A stretch of DNA of 64,000 bases from CBDIBC01 sp965276635 (GTDB lineage Bacteria; Actinomycetota; Acidimicrobiia; Acidimicrobiales; Palsa-688), in contig CBDIBC010000005.1 in assembly GCA_965276635.1 (NCBI GenBank), forward strand, positions 1,550,001-1,614,000. Direction: 5' to 3'. Shown in pieces: positions 1-12,420 of this stretch. The position numbers were made by a program, and so were the translations under genes. Below the pieces are notes generated by a model. That model did no database searches, was not told the origin of the DNA, and worked only from the letters and a program-made list of their open reading frames with translations. Position 1 is the stretch's first letter; each line of letters begins with the position of its first letter.

Positions 1-2005
1 GGGTGCGGTGGGGGATCGACGCCGCCGGCCGGGCCGCCTACCAGCTCGATCGCCTGCCGGCCGGCACGTGGGCGGCCGGGCTGGACCGCCTGCTCCTCGG
101 CGTGGCCATGTCGGAGGACGGGTTGCGCACCGTGGACGGCGTGCTACCCCTCGACGACCTCGACAGCGGTGACATCGAGCTGGTCGGGCGGCTGGCGGAG
201 CTCATCGATCGGTTGCGTGCTGCGCTCGCCGACCTGGCCGGCCCCCAACCGATCGCCTGCTGGCTGGATGCCATCGACCGGGGCGCGCTGGCCCTGTTCG
301 CCACGGCCGACGCCGACGCCGCCCAGCTAGGCCAGCTGCGCACCCTCCTCGACGACGTGCGCGCCGCGACAGGCGGCGTCCCGGCGGCAGGCCGAGGGGA
401 AAGCGACCACGACCACGACCGCGGCCCGGCCGCGCCGGCGGCCTGGCCGCCTGTCCTGACCCTGACCGAGGTCCGGGCGCTGCTGGCCGAGCGGCTCCGG
501 GGCCAGCCCACCCGAGCGAACTTCCGTACCGGCCACCTCACCATGTGCACGCTCGTACCCATGCGCTCGGTGCCCCACCGGGTGGTCTGTCTGCTCGGCA
601 TGGACGACGGGTCGTTCCCCCGGCACGCATCGCCCGACGGCGACGACCTGATCGCCGGCGCCCCCCGGGTCGGGGACCGTGATGGTCGGGCCGAGGACCG
701 CCAGCTGCTCCTCGATGCTGTCCTGGCCGCCAGGGAGCACCTGGTCATCGCCTACACGGGCCGCGACCCGCGCACGAACGGGGAACGCCCCCCCGCCGTC
801 CCCGTCGGCGAGCTGCTCGACGTGGTGGATCGGACGGTCCGGGTGGACAGCGGCGCGGCGCGGGATCGGATCGTGACGGAGCACCCGCTCCAACCCTTCG
901 ACCCGCGGAACTTCGCCGCCGGTCGACTCGGTATGGCCCAGCCGTGGAGCTTCGACCCCGTCCACCTGGAGGGGGCCCGCGCCACCGGCCGCCCCCGGCG
1001 ACCGGTGCGCCTGCTCGAAGGGCTCCCCCTCGTGCCCGCCCCCGCGGATCCGGTGGAGCTCGACCGCCTGGTCCAGTTCGTCCAGCACCCCGTCCGGGCG
1101 TTCCTCCGCCAACGCCTCGGCGTCACGCTCGGTTGGGACGCGGACGAGGTCGACGACGACCTCCCGCTCGAGCTGGACAACCTCCAACGCTGGGCGGTCG
1201 GCGACCGTGTGCTCGCCCGGCGCCTGGCCGGCGTCCCGGCTACTCGGTGCGCCCAGGCCGAGCACGCCTCGGGGGCGCTGCCGCCGGGGACACTCGGCGC
1301 CCGGCTCCTCGATCAGGTCATGCCCCGGGTCGAGGAGCTGGTTGCTGCGGCTCGCACCGGTGAGCGCGTCGAGGCCGCCGAGGCCGTCGACGTCACCGTG
1401 GCCCTGCCCGGCGGGCGGGTCCTGGTCGGCACGGTCGGCGGCTGTGTCGGCGACGTGGTCCGCTCGGTGACGTACTCGCAGCTGGCCGCCCGCCACCGCC
1501 TGGCCGGGTGGGTGCGGTTCCTGGCGCTCAGCGCCGGCCACCCCGACGTGGCGTGGACCGGGCGGGCTATCGGGCGGGGATCAGGGACGCGGCCGGTGCG
1601 GGTGTCGACGCTGACGTTCCCCGCCGGCGGCCCAGGCGGCGGCGCCGAGGAACGCCGGATCGAGGCGGTCCGCCTCCTGGACCGGCTCGTCGACCTCTAC
1701 GACCGGGGCCGGCGTGAGCCGCTGCCGCTGTGGGCCAAGACCTCGGCGGCCTGGGCCGAGGCGGTCCACCGAGGCGGCGACGGCGAGCGAGCGGCGCGAG
1801 GGATCTGGAAGGCCGACGGCGACATCCCCGGCGAGGACAACGATCCCGCCCACCAACTCGTCTACGGCGGGATCGCCGCCTTCGACGACCTGGCGGCGCT
1901 GCCCCCCGACTCCGACGAGCAGGGCCCGGACTGGTTCGACCACCAGCCCGGTCGCGCCGGGCGCCTGGCGTTGCGTCTCTGGCAGCCCCTGCTGGAGCGC
2001 GAGCG

Positions 2006-2009
<4 letters not shown>
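1..2009 (+). CDS. recC: RecC, exodeoxyribonuclease V gamma subunit (5'-partial)
   Basis: C-terminal ~668 residues of RecC, the non-catalytic subunit of RecBCD that splits the duplex, guides the strands and reads Chi. The frame is open at the left edge, so the start lies outside the window (full RecC is usually 1,050-1,150 aa). What is seen: the segment around residues 180-260 (LVPMRSVPHRVVCLLGMDDG, then GDRDGRAEDRQLLLDAVLAA) is the conserved RecC core that follows the helicase-like domains, and the C-terminus ends with the usual wall/nuclease-like fold without catalytic residues. The stop overlaps the recB start as ATGA, so recC-recB-recD form one translationally coupled operon. Assignment is also supported by gene order. 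Very confident. Confidence 0.93.
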
Positions 2010-5593
<3,584 letters not shown>

Positions 5594-5624
5594 GGCGCGC
5601 CTCGGCTCCGGCGGCCGGACGGCG

Positions 5625-7646
5625 ATGAACGCGCCGTCGGCCGGCACCGGCGCCTGGCTGGCACCGGGAGCCGACCCGACCCTGTTCCGCGACATGGTCG
5701 ACGAAGAGCCTGGGCACGTCGACCCGGCCGACATCCGTCTGGCCCTGCACGGTCCGGCTCATCTGAGATCCTGGAACGAGGCCGGTGTACTGGTGGCCGC
5801 CGACGTCCACGTGGCCCGCAGCCTCGCCGGTCGCGGCGATCACCTCGAACCCGACGTCGTCCTGGCCGTGGCGTTGGCCGTCCGGGCGCTGCGCCTCGGG
5901 CACGTGTGCGTCGACCTGGCGGTGGCGGCCCGCACCGTGGCCACCGACCTCGACGCGTCCATCGACCCGTCGGAGCTCCCGTGGCCCCATCCGGGCGGCT
6001 GGGTGGAGGCTGTGGCGGCGAGCGCGGTCGTCGCCGTCGGGGACGCCGACCCCAGCGAGGTCCCGCTGCGGCTGGTCGGCACCCGCCTGTACCTGGACCG
6101 CTACTGGCGCCAGGAGCTCGACGTGGCCGCCGACTTGCGGGCCCGCAGCGCTCTACCCCCGCCGGACATCGACGCCACCGCCCTGGCCGACGGCCTCGAT
6201 GCCCTGTTCGGACCGACCGATCCCGAGCCCGGCCCGGGAGGGCTCGACCGGGAACCCGACCTGCAGCGACTGGCGGCGGCGGCGGCGGTCGCCAACCACT
6301 TCAGCCTGATCGCCGGCGGACCGGGGACCGGGAAGACCACGACGGTGGCGCGCATCCTGGCCTTGCTGGAGATGCAGGCCGGGGCGCAGGGCCGGCCGCC
6401 GCCCCGGATCGCCCTGGCGGCGCCGACGGGCAAGGCTGCGGCCAGGCTCCAGGAAGCCGTGCACGCCGAAGCTCGGCGACTGCCCCTCCCCGACGCCCTC
6501 CGGACCCGGCTGCTGGAGATCGAGGCATCCACCCTGCACCGGCTCCTCGGCTGGCGGCCCGGCAGTCACAGCCGGTTCCGGCACGACCGCCAGACCCGGC
6601 TGCCGCACACCGTCGTGATCGTCGACGAGACCTCCATGCTGTCGCTGTCGCTGATGGCCAAGCTGGTCGATGCCGTCCGGTCCGACGCCCGCCTGATCCT
6701 CCTGGGCGACCCCCAGCAGCTGGCGTCGGTGGAGGCCGGATCGGTCCTGGGCGACGTCGTCGGCCCCGCCGAGGCCGCCCCGCAGATGACCGCCGCCACC
6801 CGGGCACGCCTGGCGGAGGTGACCCGCCAACCGGTTCCTGCCGTCGCCCCTGCGATTGGTGCGCCGGTCGGCAACGGCATCGTGATCCTGCGCCACGTCC
6901 ACCGCTTCGGCGGCGGGATCGCGGCCCTGGCCGACGCAGTGCGCACCGGCGATGCCGGGGCCGCCGCAGCCCTGATCACCGGTGGCGGCGCGGACGTGGC
7001 CTGGCTCGACCTCGACATCACCGCGCCGACCGACCGCGCCCTGGCGGACGTGGCCGCCGAGGTGACCGCCGCCGGGGGGGCCCGCACGGCGGCGGCGGCC
7101 CGCGGCGACGGACGCGCCGCGCTGGCCGCGCTCGGCTCCACCCGGATCCTCTGCCCGCATCGCCGGGGACCGGCCGGCGTCGAGGTCTGGTCGCAGCGGG
7201 TCGAAGGGTGGTTAGGCGCCGACAGTCCCGCCGGGCGGACCCGGGCCCCTTGGTACGAGGGTCGCCCGCTGCTCGTGACCGACAATGACTACGAGCTGCA
7301 GCTGTTCAACGGCGACACCGGCGTCGTCATCCGTGGCCCCGACGGTGAGCCGGTGGCCGTCTTCGAGCGGAGGGGAGAGCTGGTCACCGTCAGCCCCGGC
7401 CGTCTCGGCGGCGTGGTCACCATGCACGCCATGACCATCCACAAGAGCCAGGGCTCCCAGTTCGACGCGGTGACCGTCGTGCTCCCTGAGGTCGGATCAC
7501 CGATCCTGACCAGACAGCTCCTGTACACCGCGCTGACCAGGGCCACCGAGCGGGTCACCGTGGTCGGCGCCGTGGCCAGCCTCCGGGCGGCGATCGACCG
7601 GCCCATCACCCGGGCATCGGGGCTGGGTGAGCGCCTGTGGGCGTGA
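5625..7646 (+). CDS. recD: RecD, exodeoxyribonuclease V alpha subunit (5'-3' helicase)
   Basis: 673-aa RecD, the SF1B 5'-3' helicase of the RecBCD complex. The ATG at 5625 was chosen because it is the first in-frame start after the recB stop (31-bp gap); upstream reading frame overlaps recB. The N-terminal ~200 residues are the variable RecB-binding domain. Walker A is AGGPGTGKTTTVARIL near residue 230, Walker B VIVDETSMLS near 333, motif V TIHKSQGSQFDAV near 604 and motif VI YTALTRATERVTVVG near 632. Length is slightly above the E. coli protein (608 aa). All motors needed for exonuclease V are present in this window, so double-strand-break processing here is of RecBCD type; whether AddAB/AdnAB homologues exist elsewhere cannot be seen. 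Confidence 0.94.
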   Translation: MNAPSAGTGAWLAPGADPTLFRDMVDEEPGHVDPADIRLALHGPAHLRSWNEAGVLVAADVHVARSLAGRGDHLEPDVVLAVALAVRALRLGHVCVDLAVAARTVATDLDASIDPSELPWPHPGGWVEAVAASAVVAVGDADPSEVPLRLVGTRLYLDRYWRQELDVAADLRARSALPPPDIDATALADGLDALFGPTDPEPGPGGLDREPDLQRLAAAAAVANHFSLIAGGPGTGKTTTVARILALLEMQAGAQGRPPPRIALAAPTGKAAARLQEAVHAEARRLPLPDALRTRLLEIEASTLHRLLGWRPGSHSRFRHDRQTRLPHTVVIVDETSMLSLSLMAKLVDAVRSDARLILLGDPQQLASVEAGSVLGDVVGPAEAAPQMTAATRARLAEVTRQPVPAVAPAIGAPVGNGIVILRHVHRFGGGIAALADAVRTGDAGAAAALITGGGADVAWLDLDITAPTDRALADVAAEVTAAGGARTAAAARGDGRAALAALGSTRILCPHRRGPAGVEVWSQRVEGWLGADSPAGRTRAPWYEGRPLLVTDNDYELQLFNGDTGVVIRGPDGEPVAVFERRGELVTVSPGRLGGVVTMHAMTIHKSQGSQFDAVTVVLPEVGSPILTRQLLYTALTRATERVTVVGAVASLRAAIDRPITRASGLGERLWA

Positions 7647-7669
7647 GCCTGTGGGCGTGTGTTGTGCCA

Positions 7670-8512
7670 CTACCGTCCGGAGCGCGCTGTCGATCCGCCG
7701 GCACGGTTCGGGCGGTGGCGGCGGACGAGGACCGACTGGCTGGCGATGCCGAGCAGGGTGCGGTCCTCGGACCACAGGTGGACCTGCCCGTGACCGAACC
7801 CATTGGCGATGGCCTGCACCTCGATGTCGAGCAGCACCCAATCCGTCGGCGCCAGCTGCAGGACGCGCAAGGTGTTGTCCAGGCTGTTGCCACCGGCCCG
7901 CAGGCCCAGGGCCCGGCCGATCCCGAACGGGACGTAGTCGCCGATGATGGCCAGCCCGGCGCCTGACACGGCCAGCCCCTCCATGGACACCCAGAGGGCA
8001 CAGCGCCCGTCACTGCGGTCGACCGCGGCCCCCTCGCCGAGCGCCCCGACCTGCCGGCCCGCGGCCAGCCGGAACTCGAGACGACCGATGATGGTCCCCT
8101 CGTGGTCCTGGAACAGGCCGCCGCGTTGCGACTCCGCCGGCGTGGGCACGTCCGGTGGCGTCGACCACGTCGCGTCGAGGCCCCGGTCCCGGACGCCGAG
8201 CGCGGCGTTCACGGTGAAGATCTCCCGGTCAGCGACCCGTCCGGTGGCCCGGGCCTGGCTGGTCCGGCGACCGGTCTCGGCCACGGTGACGGTGATGTCC
8301 ACCACCGAGCCGACGGTGGCATACGACAGGTACTGGGCGGTGGACCACACCACCGGCCGGGCGGTGACCTCCTCCAGGGCGACGATCGCAGCACCCAGCC
8401 CGCACCCCCCGAACAGGAAGTGGCCCCGGGTGGCGATCCCTGCCGTCACCGGCAGGGCCCAGCCGTCGCCGGCCTGCTCCAACCCGAGGAAGGCGGCGGC
8501 GGGGACGGTCAT
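7670..8512 (-). CDS. Acyl-CoA thioesterase-like double hot-dog protein
   Basis: 280 aa. Start taken at the ATG giving MTVPAAAFLGLEQ; the frame is open upstream but that stretch is Arg/Ser-rich and not protein-like. The N-terminal half (HFLFGGCGLGAAIVALEEV, then WSTAQYLSYATVGSVVDITV) and the C-terminal half (alternating hydrophobic strands, GYDYVPFGIGRALG-like helix) fit the TesB-like thioesterase superfamily, two hot-dog folds in tandem. Such enzymes hydrolyse acyl-CoA thioesters in the cytosol. Its 3' end lies 23 bp from the recD stop on the other strand, so it is not part of the recBCD operon. Substrate chain length cannot be told. Confidence 0.7.
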   Translation of the reverse strand: MTVPAAAFLGLEQAGDGWALPVTAGIATRGHFLFGGCGLGAAIVALEEVTARPVVWSTAQYLSYATVGSVVDITVTVAETGRRTSQARATGRVADREIFTVNAALGVRDRGLDATWSTPPDVPTPAESQRGGLFQDHEGTIIGRLEFRLAAGRQVGALGEGAAVDRSDGRCALWVSMEGLAVSGAGLAIIGDYVPFGIGRALGLRAGGNSLDNTLRVLQLAPTDWVLLDIEVQAIANGFGHGQVHLWSEDRTLLGIASQSVLVRRHRPNRAGGSTARSGR

Positions 8513-8603
8513 GGCGCCACACGGTAGCCAGGCTTGCCCCGGAGCTCGCCTCGGGCCACGTGGGCGACGCTCCGTCCCGTCCCGACCCGCTGGGCTGGCG
8601 CGC

Positions 8604-8990
8604 TCAGCCGCCCGGCGGCGGGGATGACCGGGACACGACGAAGTGGAAGTCGTCGTTGCGGTCGACGATGGTGACCTGGACGGAGTACGGCCCCTCGGCG
8701 TCGTCACCCGAGCAGGCGAAGACCCGGCCGGAGTGCAGGTCGCCGGGGATGTCGCACGTGAGCGTGCCCGCCGTGTGCACCACCTGGCTGATCGCCTCGG
8801 CCAGGCTGGCGGCGACGCGTGCGTTGCGCCCGCCGTCGTGGCTCGCCACGGCCGACACCCCGGCCCCGAGCACCCCGGCGTCGGCGGCCACGAGCACGAT
8901 CAACCCCACGATCCGCCGGGAGAACCCGGTGGCGTGCGCACCGGCGCGGCTGGTCATCCCCGAACCGGGCGATCCAGACACGTTGGACAC
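8604..8990 (-). CDS. Small membrane-anchored protein, unknown function
   Basis: 128 aa, not recognised. One hydrophobic segment at about residues 27-47 (RRIVGLIVLVAADAGVLGAG) followed by an extracytoplasmic domain with two Cys (LTCDIPG and VFACSGDD) that could form a disulfide, and several beta-strand-like stretches ending in FHFVVSRS. The arrangement resembles DUF4333-like actinobacterial secreted domains, but the similarity is only in general shape. Monocistronic; a strong inverted repeat (9098-9140) lies about 110 bp upstream of the start. Confidence 0.6.
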   Translation of the reverse strand: MSNVSGSPGSGMTSRAGAHATGFSRRIVGLIVLVAADAGVLGAGVSAVASHDGGRNARVAASLAEAISQVVHTAGTLTCDIPGDLHSGRVFACSGDDAEGPYSVQVTIVDRNDDFHFVVSRSSPPPGG

Positions 8991-9097
8991 GGGTGCATCA
9001 TGGCGCGTTCGCCGCCACCGCCGCTCGGTTGGCCGACGCCAACGGAGGCGGTCGGATCGGCCGCCTGGTCTGGCTGCCGCACGCCGACGATCCCGGC

Positions 9098-9140
9098 CAG
9101 TGTTCAGTACGTTCTACTCAGTCGAACATACTGAACACTG
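9098..9140. repeat. Long inverted repeat (17-bp arms, 9-nt loop)
   Basis: Arms CAGTGTTCAGTACGTTC and GAACATACTGAACACTG match at 16 of 17 positions around a 9-nt loop. It is conspicuously AT-richer than its surroundings and lies between two minus-strand genes, downstream of the 9176-9559 gene and upstream of the 8604-8990 gene. No T-tract follows on either strand. It could be an operator (nested GTTC/GAAC half-sites as in TetR-type sites) or a factor-independent terminator without U-tract. Confidence 0.75.
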
Positions 9141-9175
9141 CTCGGCCCAGAGCCAGAGCCAGAACCCGGAGCTGT

Positions 9176-9559
9176 CTACAGGGACGGCCGGCGTATCCCG
9201 GCGGCGTCGGCCACCGCATCGGCAGTCGTCGCCGGCTCGGCCACCGAGACCAAGAGGCGCTCGAAGGCCCCGTCGTTCAGCTGGACCTCCACCGCGTCAC
9301 AGCTCCCGCGCACGGCCACGAAATCCCGACCGGTGCCGTGCCGGCGAGTACCGAACGATGCTTTGCCCAGCACGTTGACCCCGGTGGACCGCCAGCCGCG
9401 GAGGGCCAGCCACGGGTTCGGCGGCACGTCCACGGCGCGGATGGCCGACAGCGGTACCCGCAGGTCGCCGGCCCGGAACGCCCAGAAGCGCTCCCACCAG
9501 CTCATATGCACGACCAGGTCGTCACCGTCGACCACCAGGGAAGGCATGGGCCGCAGCAT
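9176..9559 (-). CDS. Conserved small protein, PH-like fold predicted
   Basis: 127 aa, unknown function. The first ATG gives MLRPMPSLVVDGDDLVV; the second (MPSLVV) at 9547 is equally possible. The sequence is a run of short beta strands (LVVHMSWWERFWAF, VPLSAIRAVDV) with WLALRGWRSTGV, FVAVRG and VEVQLNDGAFERLLVSV, then a C-terminal helix: the pattern of small actinobacterial bacterial-PH-like proteins. No signal peptide or membrane segment. Stands alone; 183 bp upstream are non-coding. Confidence 0.6.
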   Translation of the reverse strand: MLRPMPSLVVDGDDLVVHMSWWERFWAFRAGDLRVPLSAIRAVDVPPNPWLALRGWRSTGVNVLGKASFGTRRHGTGRDFVAVRGSCDAVEVQLNDGAFERLLVSVAEPATTADAVADAAGIRRPSL

Positions 9560-9742
9560 ACGACCGCCCGTTCAGCGGGACTCGACCCAGTCCGCTTCGG
9601 GTTCGTTCGTTCACGATCACTTGCCGGTAGGACGGACCCCATGATCTCCTCCCTCGTCCTGGTCGATGACCCAGCACACCGGGAGCGGACGCGGTCGCGT
9701 CCTTTGCCCAGGCCTGGGTGTGGATGGCCGACCGCTTGGGTG

Positions 9743-10603
9743 CTATGCCGGCAGGAGGCTGGCCGCGTAGTGGGCGATGCCCTGTCCCCACCGGGTGACC
9801 TGGGCGGGCGGCAGGTAGGAGGTGCCGGCCGGCGTCTTCATGTCCGTCGGGAGGGCCACCCAGCGCTCGTGGCCCTGCGGGTCGATGAAGTACATGTCGG
9901 CGGAGTGGATGACGTCGGCGTCGGGCCCGGGGGCCGTGACGTCGATGCCGTAGACGTGCCAGGCCTGCCGTAACGCGGGCACCGTGCCGGTGAGGAAGTG
10001 CCAGTTGGCGAGGGCGTTCAGCCCCTGCTCGTCGGAGAAGGCGGCGGTCGACGCCCGATCGGTGTGGAACTGGTTCACGTTGATGGCCACCAGCTCGACC
10101 TGTGAGGCCCGGGCGCCCAGATCGGCGGCGGCGTCGACGAACTCGTGGGAGATGATCGGGCAGATGTCGGTGCAGTGCGGGTCCATGAAGTCGAGGACCA
10201 CGACCTTGCCGCGAAGGGCCGCCAGGCTGATCGCCTGGCCTCGCTGGTCGGTGAACGAGAAGCCGGGCGCGACCTGGCCCTGGGCCGATGTCAGCCCCAT
10301 GAAGTCGGCCAACGACCCCGACGTCCCCCCGTCGCTGACCGTCACCGGCGAGGTGGACCGGTGCTGGGCCACGGCCACGACCCCGACGGCCGCCAGCACG
10401 ACGACGACCGCCACGGTGACGACGACCTGGCCTACCGACGGCTTGGGCAGGCGTCCGCCACCGCCGCCACCGCCGGGCCGGCCCCGCCCGCCTCGCCCAG
10501 GCGGGGGAGGCGCAGGGGGGCCCGCCGGTGCCTGGCGCGGCGGGCGCGGTTCGGTCGTCACGGACACGCCACCAGTCAAGCGCGGCCACCGGCGAGAGGG
10601 CAC
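9743..10603 (-). CDS. SCO1/SenC-family thioredoxin-like membrane protein
   Basis: 286 aa (a GTG about 12 codons in, giving VSVTTEP, may be the true start). N-terminal Pro/Gly-rich cytoplasmic tail, one membrane helix near residues 58-79 (VGQVVVTVAVVVVLAAVGVV), then an extracytoplasmic thioredoxin fold. The metal-binding C-x3-C is present as HCTDICPI (Cys 144 and 148) and a downstream conserved His is in DVIHSADMYFID, the set expected of SCO1 proteins that deliver copper to, or reduce, the CuA site of cytochrome oxidase. No oxidase genes are nearby, so a copper chaperone role is inference from family. It shares its orientation with the helicase 12 bp upstream, probably one transcript. Confidence 0.82.
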   Translation of the reverse strand: MPSRRWPRLTGGVSVTTEPRPPRQAPAGPPAPPPPGRGGRGRPGGGGGGGRLPKPSVGQVVVTVAVVVVLAAVGVVAVAQHRSTSPVTVSDGGTSGSLADFMGLTSAQGQVAPGFSFTDQRGQAISLAALRGKVVVLDFMDPHCTDICPIISHEFVDAAADLGARASQVELVAINVNQFHTDRASTAAFSDEQGLNALANWHFLTGTVPALRQAWHVYGIDVTAPGPDADVIHSADMYFIDPQGHERWVALPTDMKTPAGTSYLPPAQVTRWGQGIAHYAASLLPA

Positions 10604-10615
10604 GTCGGCCCCGGG

Positions 10616-12241
10616 CTACAGCCGGGCGTACCAGCGCTCGGCGTGGGTGAGCCGGTGCCGCAGCTGCTCGACGGTCGCTTCGGTGATGCGCCGGATGCCG
10701 GCCAGGCGGTTCAGCTCGGCGTTGACCTTGGCGTGTGGCCAACCGGTGCGGTGCACCAGGTCACGGGCCAGGCCGGCGTTGGCGTCGCGCAGGTGCTGCT
10801 TCACCTCGCGGCGGGTGGCCGCCCCGGTCGGGCCATCGCCGTGGTCGCCACCGGCCAGGGCGGGCAGGTCGATGGTCAGCTCCGGGTCGTCGTCGCCGCT
10901 GTCGTGCAGATCATCGGCATCGTCAGGGTGCTCGCCGTGGTCGGCGTCGGTGGCCACCGCGGAGATGGCGGCGAACAGTGACAGCTGCCCGGCATCGGCG
11001 TCGGTGGCTCCCAGCGGCTGGTCGGGCACGGCGTCGCCGTCGAGGTGCGAGCCGCCGTCGCGGTCCCGGCGCAGGGAGTGGCGGCGCAGCTCGGCGATCT
11101 GGAAGGCCCGGGCCCGTAGCCGGGCCTCGTCGGGGATGAACAGGTAGGAGCGCTGCGAGGGCACGCCTGGCGTCCAGCGCACCAGCCGGCCTACGGCCTG
11201 CCGGAAGAACAGCTCGGTGGTGGTCGTGGTGGCGTACACCCCGACGCGCAGACGGGGGACGTCGACGCCCTCGGAGACCATGCGGACGGCGACCAGCCAG
11301 GGGTCGTTGCCCTGGGCAAACTGGGTGATGCGCTCGGACCCGCGCCCGTCGTCGGACGTGGCGATGACCGGACGAATCCCATGGCGCCAGGCCAGCGCAG
11401 CAGCGATGCCTCGGGCGTGGTCCTGATCGCTGGCGATCACCAGGCCGCCCGCGTCGGGGTGGGTGCGGCGTATCTCGGTCAGGCGGTCGTGGGCGGTGCG
11501 CAGCACGGTCGGCAACCAGTCCCCGTCGAGGGAGAGCGCGGTGCGCAGCCGTTGGTTCGCCCGCACCACGTCGACGGCGTCGTCGAAGCTGGCCTCGTGG
11601 AGGGAGCCGTCGGGAGCGCTCCACTCCATGTGGCCGTTGGTGCGAGGGAAGTAGACGGGACGCACGACTCGCCCGTCGGCCAGCGCCGACCCGTAGCCGT
11701 ACTCGAAGTCCGGCCGGGCCTCGTCGAGCACGTAGTCCAGGAACGGGATGGCCCGGGTGTCGGATCGGAACGGCGTCCCCGACAACGACAGCCGCCGCCG
11801 AGCCGCCCCGAAGGCGGTCCGCACCGCCGTTCCCCAGGTCCGCTCGTCGCCAGCGTGGTGGATCTCGTCGAAGACCACCATGGCATCGGCGGCCAGGACC
11901 CGCAACACCGCCGCGCTGGTCGACACCTGCTGGTACGTGGTCACGATGCCGTGCATGTCCGCCGGCAGGGCCCCGTCGGCCGCCGACCACGACGGATCCA
12001 GGTGGACGCCGAACACGGCCGCGGCACGCGTCCACTGCACCTTCAGATGCGCCGTCGGCGCTACCACTACCAGCCGTCGTGGGCCACCGGGGGCAGCCAT
12101 CACCCGGAGAGCGGCAGTGAGCGCGAACGTCGTCTTGCCCGCCCCCGGCGTGGCTACGGCCAGGAAGTCCGGTCCTGTGGACGCGGCGAAACGCTCGAGG
12201 GCCGCCTTCTGCCAGGGACGGAGTCGAACGGTACGGGTCAC
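10616..12241 (-). CDS. DEAD/DEAH-box superfamily 2 helicase (XPB/type III-res-like)
   Basis: 541 aa. Walker A ATPGAGKTT at residues 30-38, DEIHH Walker B at 125-129, motif III LSLSGTPFR at about 151-159, and a second RecA domain with VSEGVDVPRL and RQAVGRLVRW (arginine finger) near 320-360. This is the SF2 family close to XPB, RadD and restriction-enzyme res subunits: an ATP-driven DNA translocase. The C-terminal ~170 residues are acidic then helical and family-specific. No methylase or nuclease gene is adjacent, so a restriction role is unlikely; DNA repair is the best guess. Upstream of the SCO1-like gene by 12 bp. Confidence 0.85.
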   Translation of the reverse strand: MTRTVRLRPWQKAALERFAASTGPDFLAVATPGAGKTTFALTAALRVMAAPGGPRRLVVVAPTAHLKVQWTRAAAVFGVHLDPSWSAADGALPADMHGIVTTYQQVSTSAAVLRVLAADAMVVFDEIHHAGDERTWGTAVRTAFGAARRRLSLSGTPFRSDTRAIPFLDYVLDEARPDFEYGYGSALADGRVVRPVYFPRTNGHMEWSAPDGSLHEASFDDAVDVVRANQRLRTALSLDGDWLPTVLRTAHDRLTEIRRTHPDAGGLVIASDQDHARGIAAALAWRHGIRPVIATSDDGRGSERITQFAQGNDPWLVAVRMVSEGVDVPRLRVGVYATTTTTELFFRQAVGRLVRWTPGVPSQRSYLFIPDEARLRARAFQIAELRRHSLRRDRDGGSHLDGDAVPDQPLGATDADAGQLSLFAAISAVATDADHGEHPDDADDLHDSGDDDPELTIDLPALAGGDHGDGPTGAATRREVKQHLRDANAGLARDLVHRTGWPHAKVNAELNRLAGIRRITEATVEQLRHRLTHAERWYARL

Positions 12242-12420
12242 GGAGGAGGATGGAGCGGAGGGGGAGGGACGAGGTTCGAACCCTGCCCGTGTCGACTGGC
12301 CGCGCCGGGTCGTGGCGCGGAGACGGGTAGGCGGCCTCGACCAACCATATCGGCGACCGCCACTGCTGGAGGCAGGCTTCGACCCGGGCGCCGGTCGGGC
12401 ACCAAGTTCGCGGGCGCCGA

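Noticed and set aside
10616..12241. SF2 helicase as part of a restriction or anti-phage system
   Set aside because: No methylase, nuclease, or other defence gene next to it; neighbours are SCO1-like and a membrane protein.
12252..12290. Possible second tRNA gene (GGTTCGAACC)
   Set aside because: T-arm stems do not pair on either strand and no anticodon arm is present; kept only as a possible att relic.
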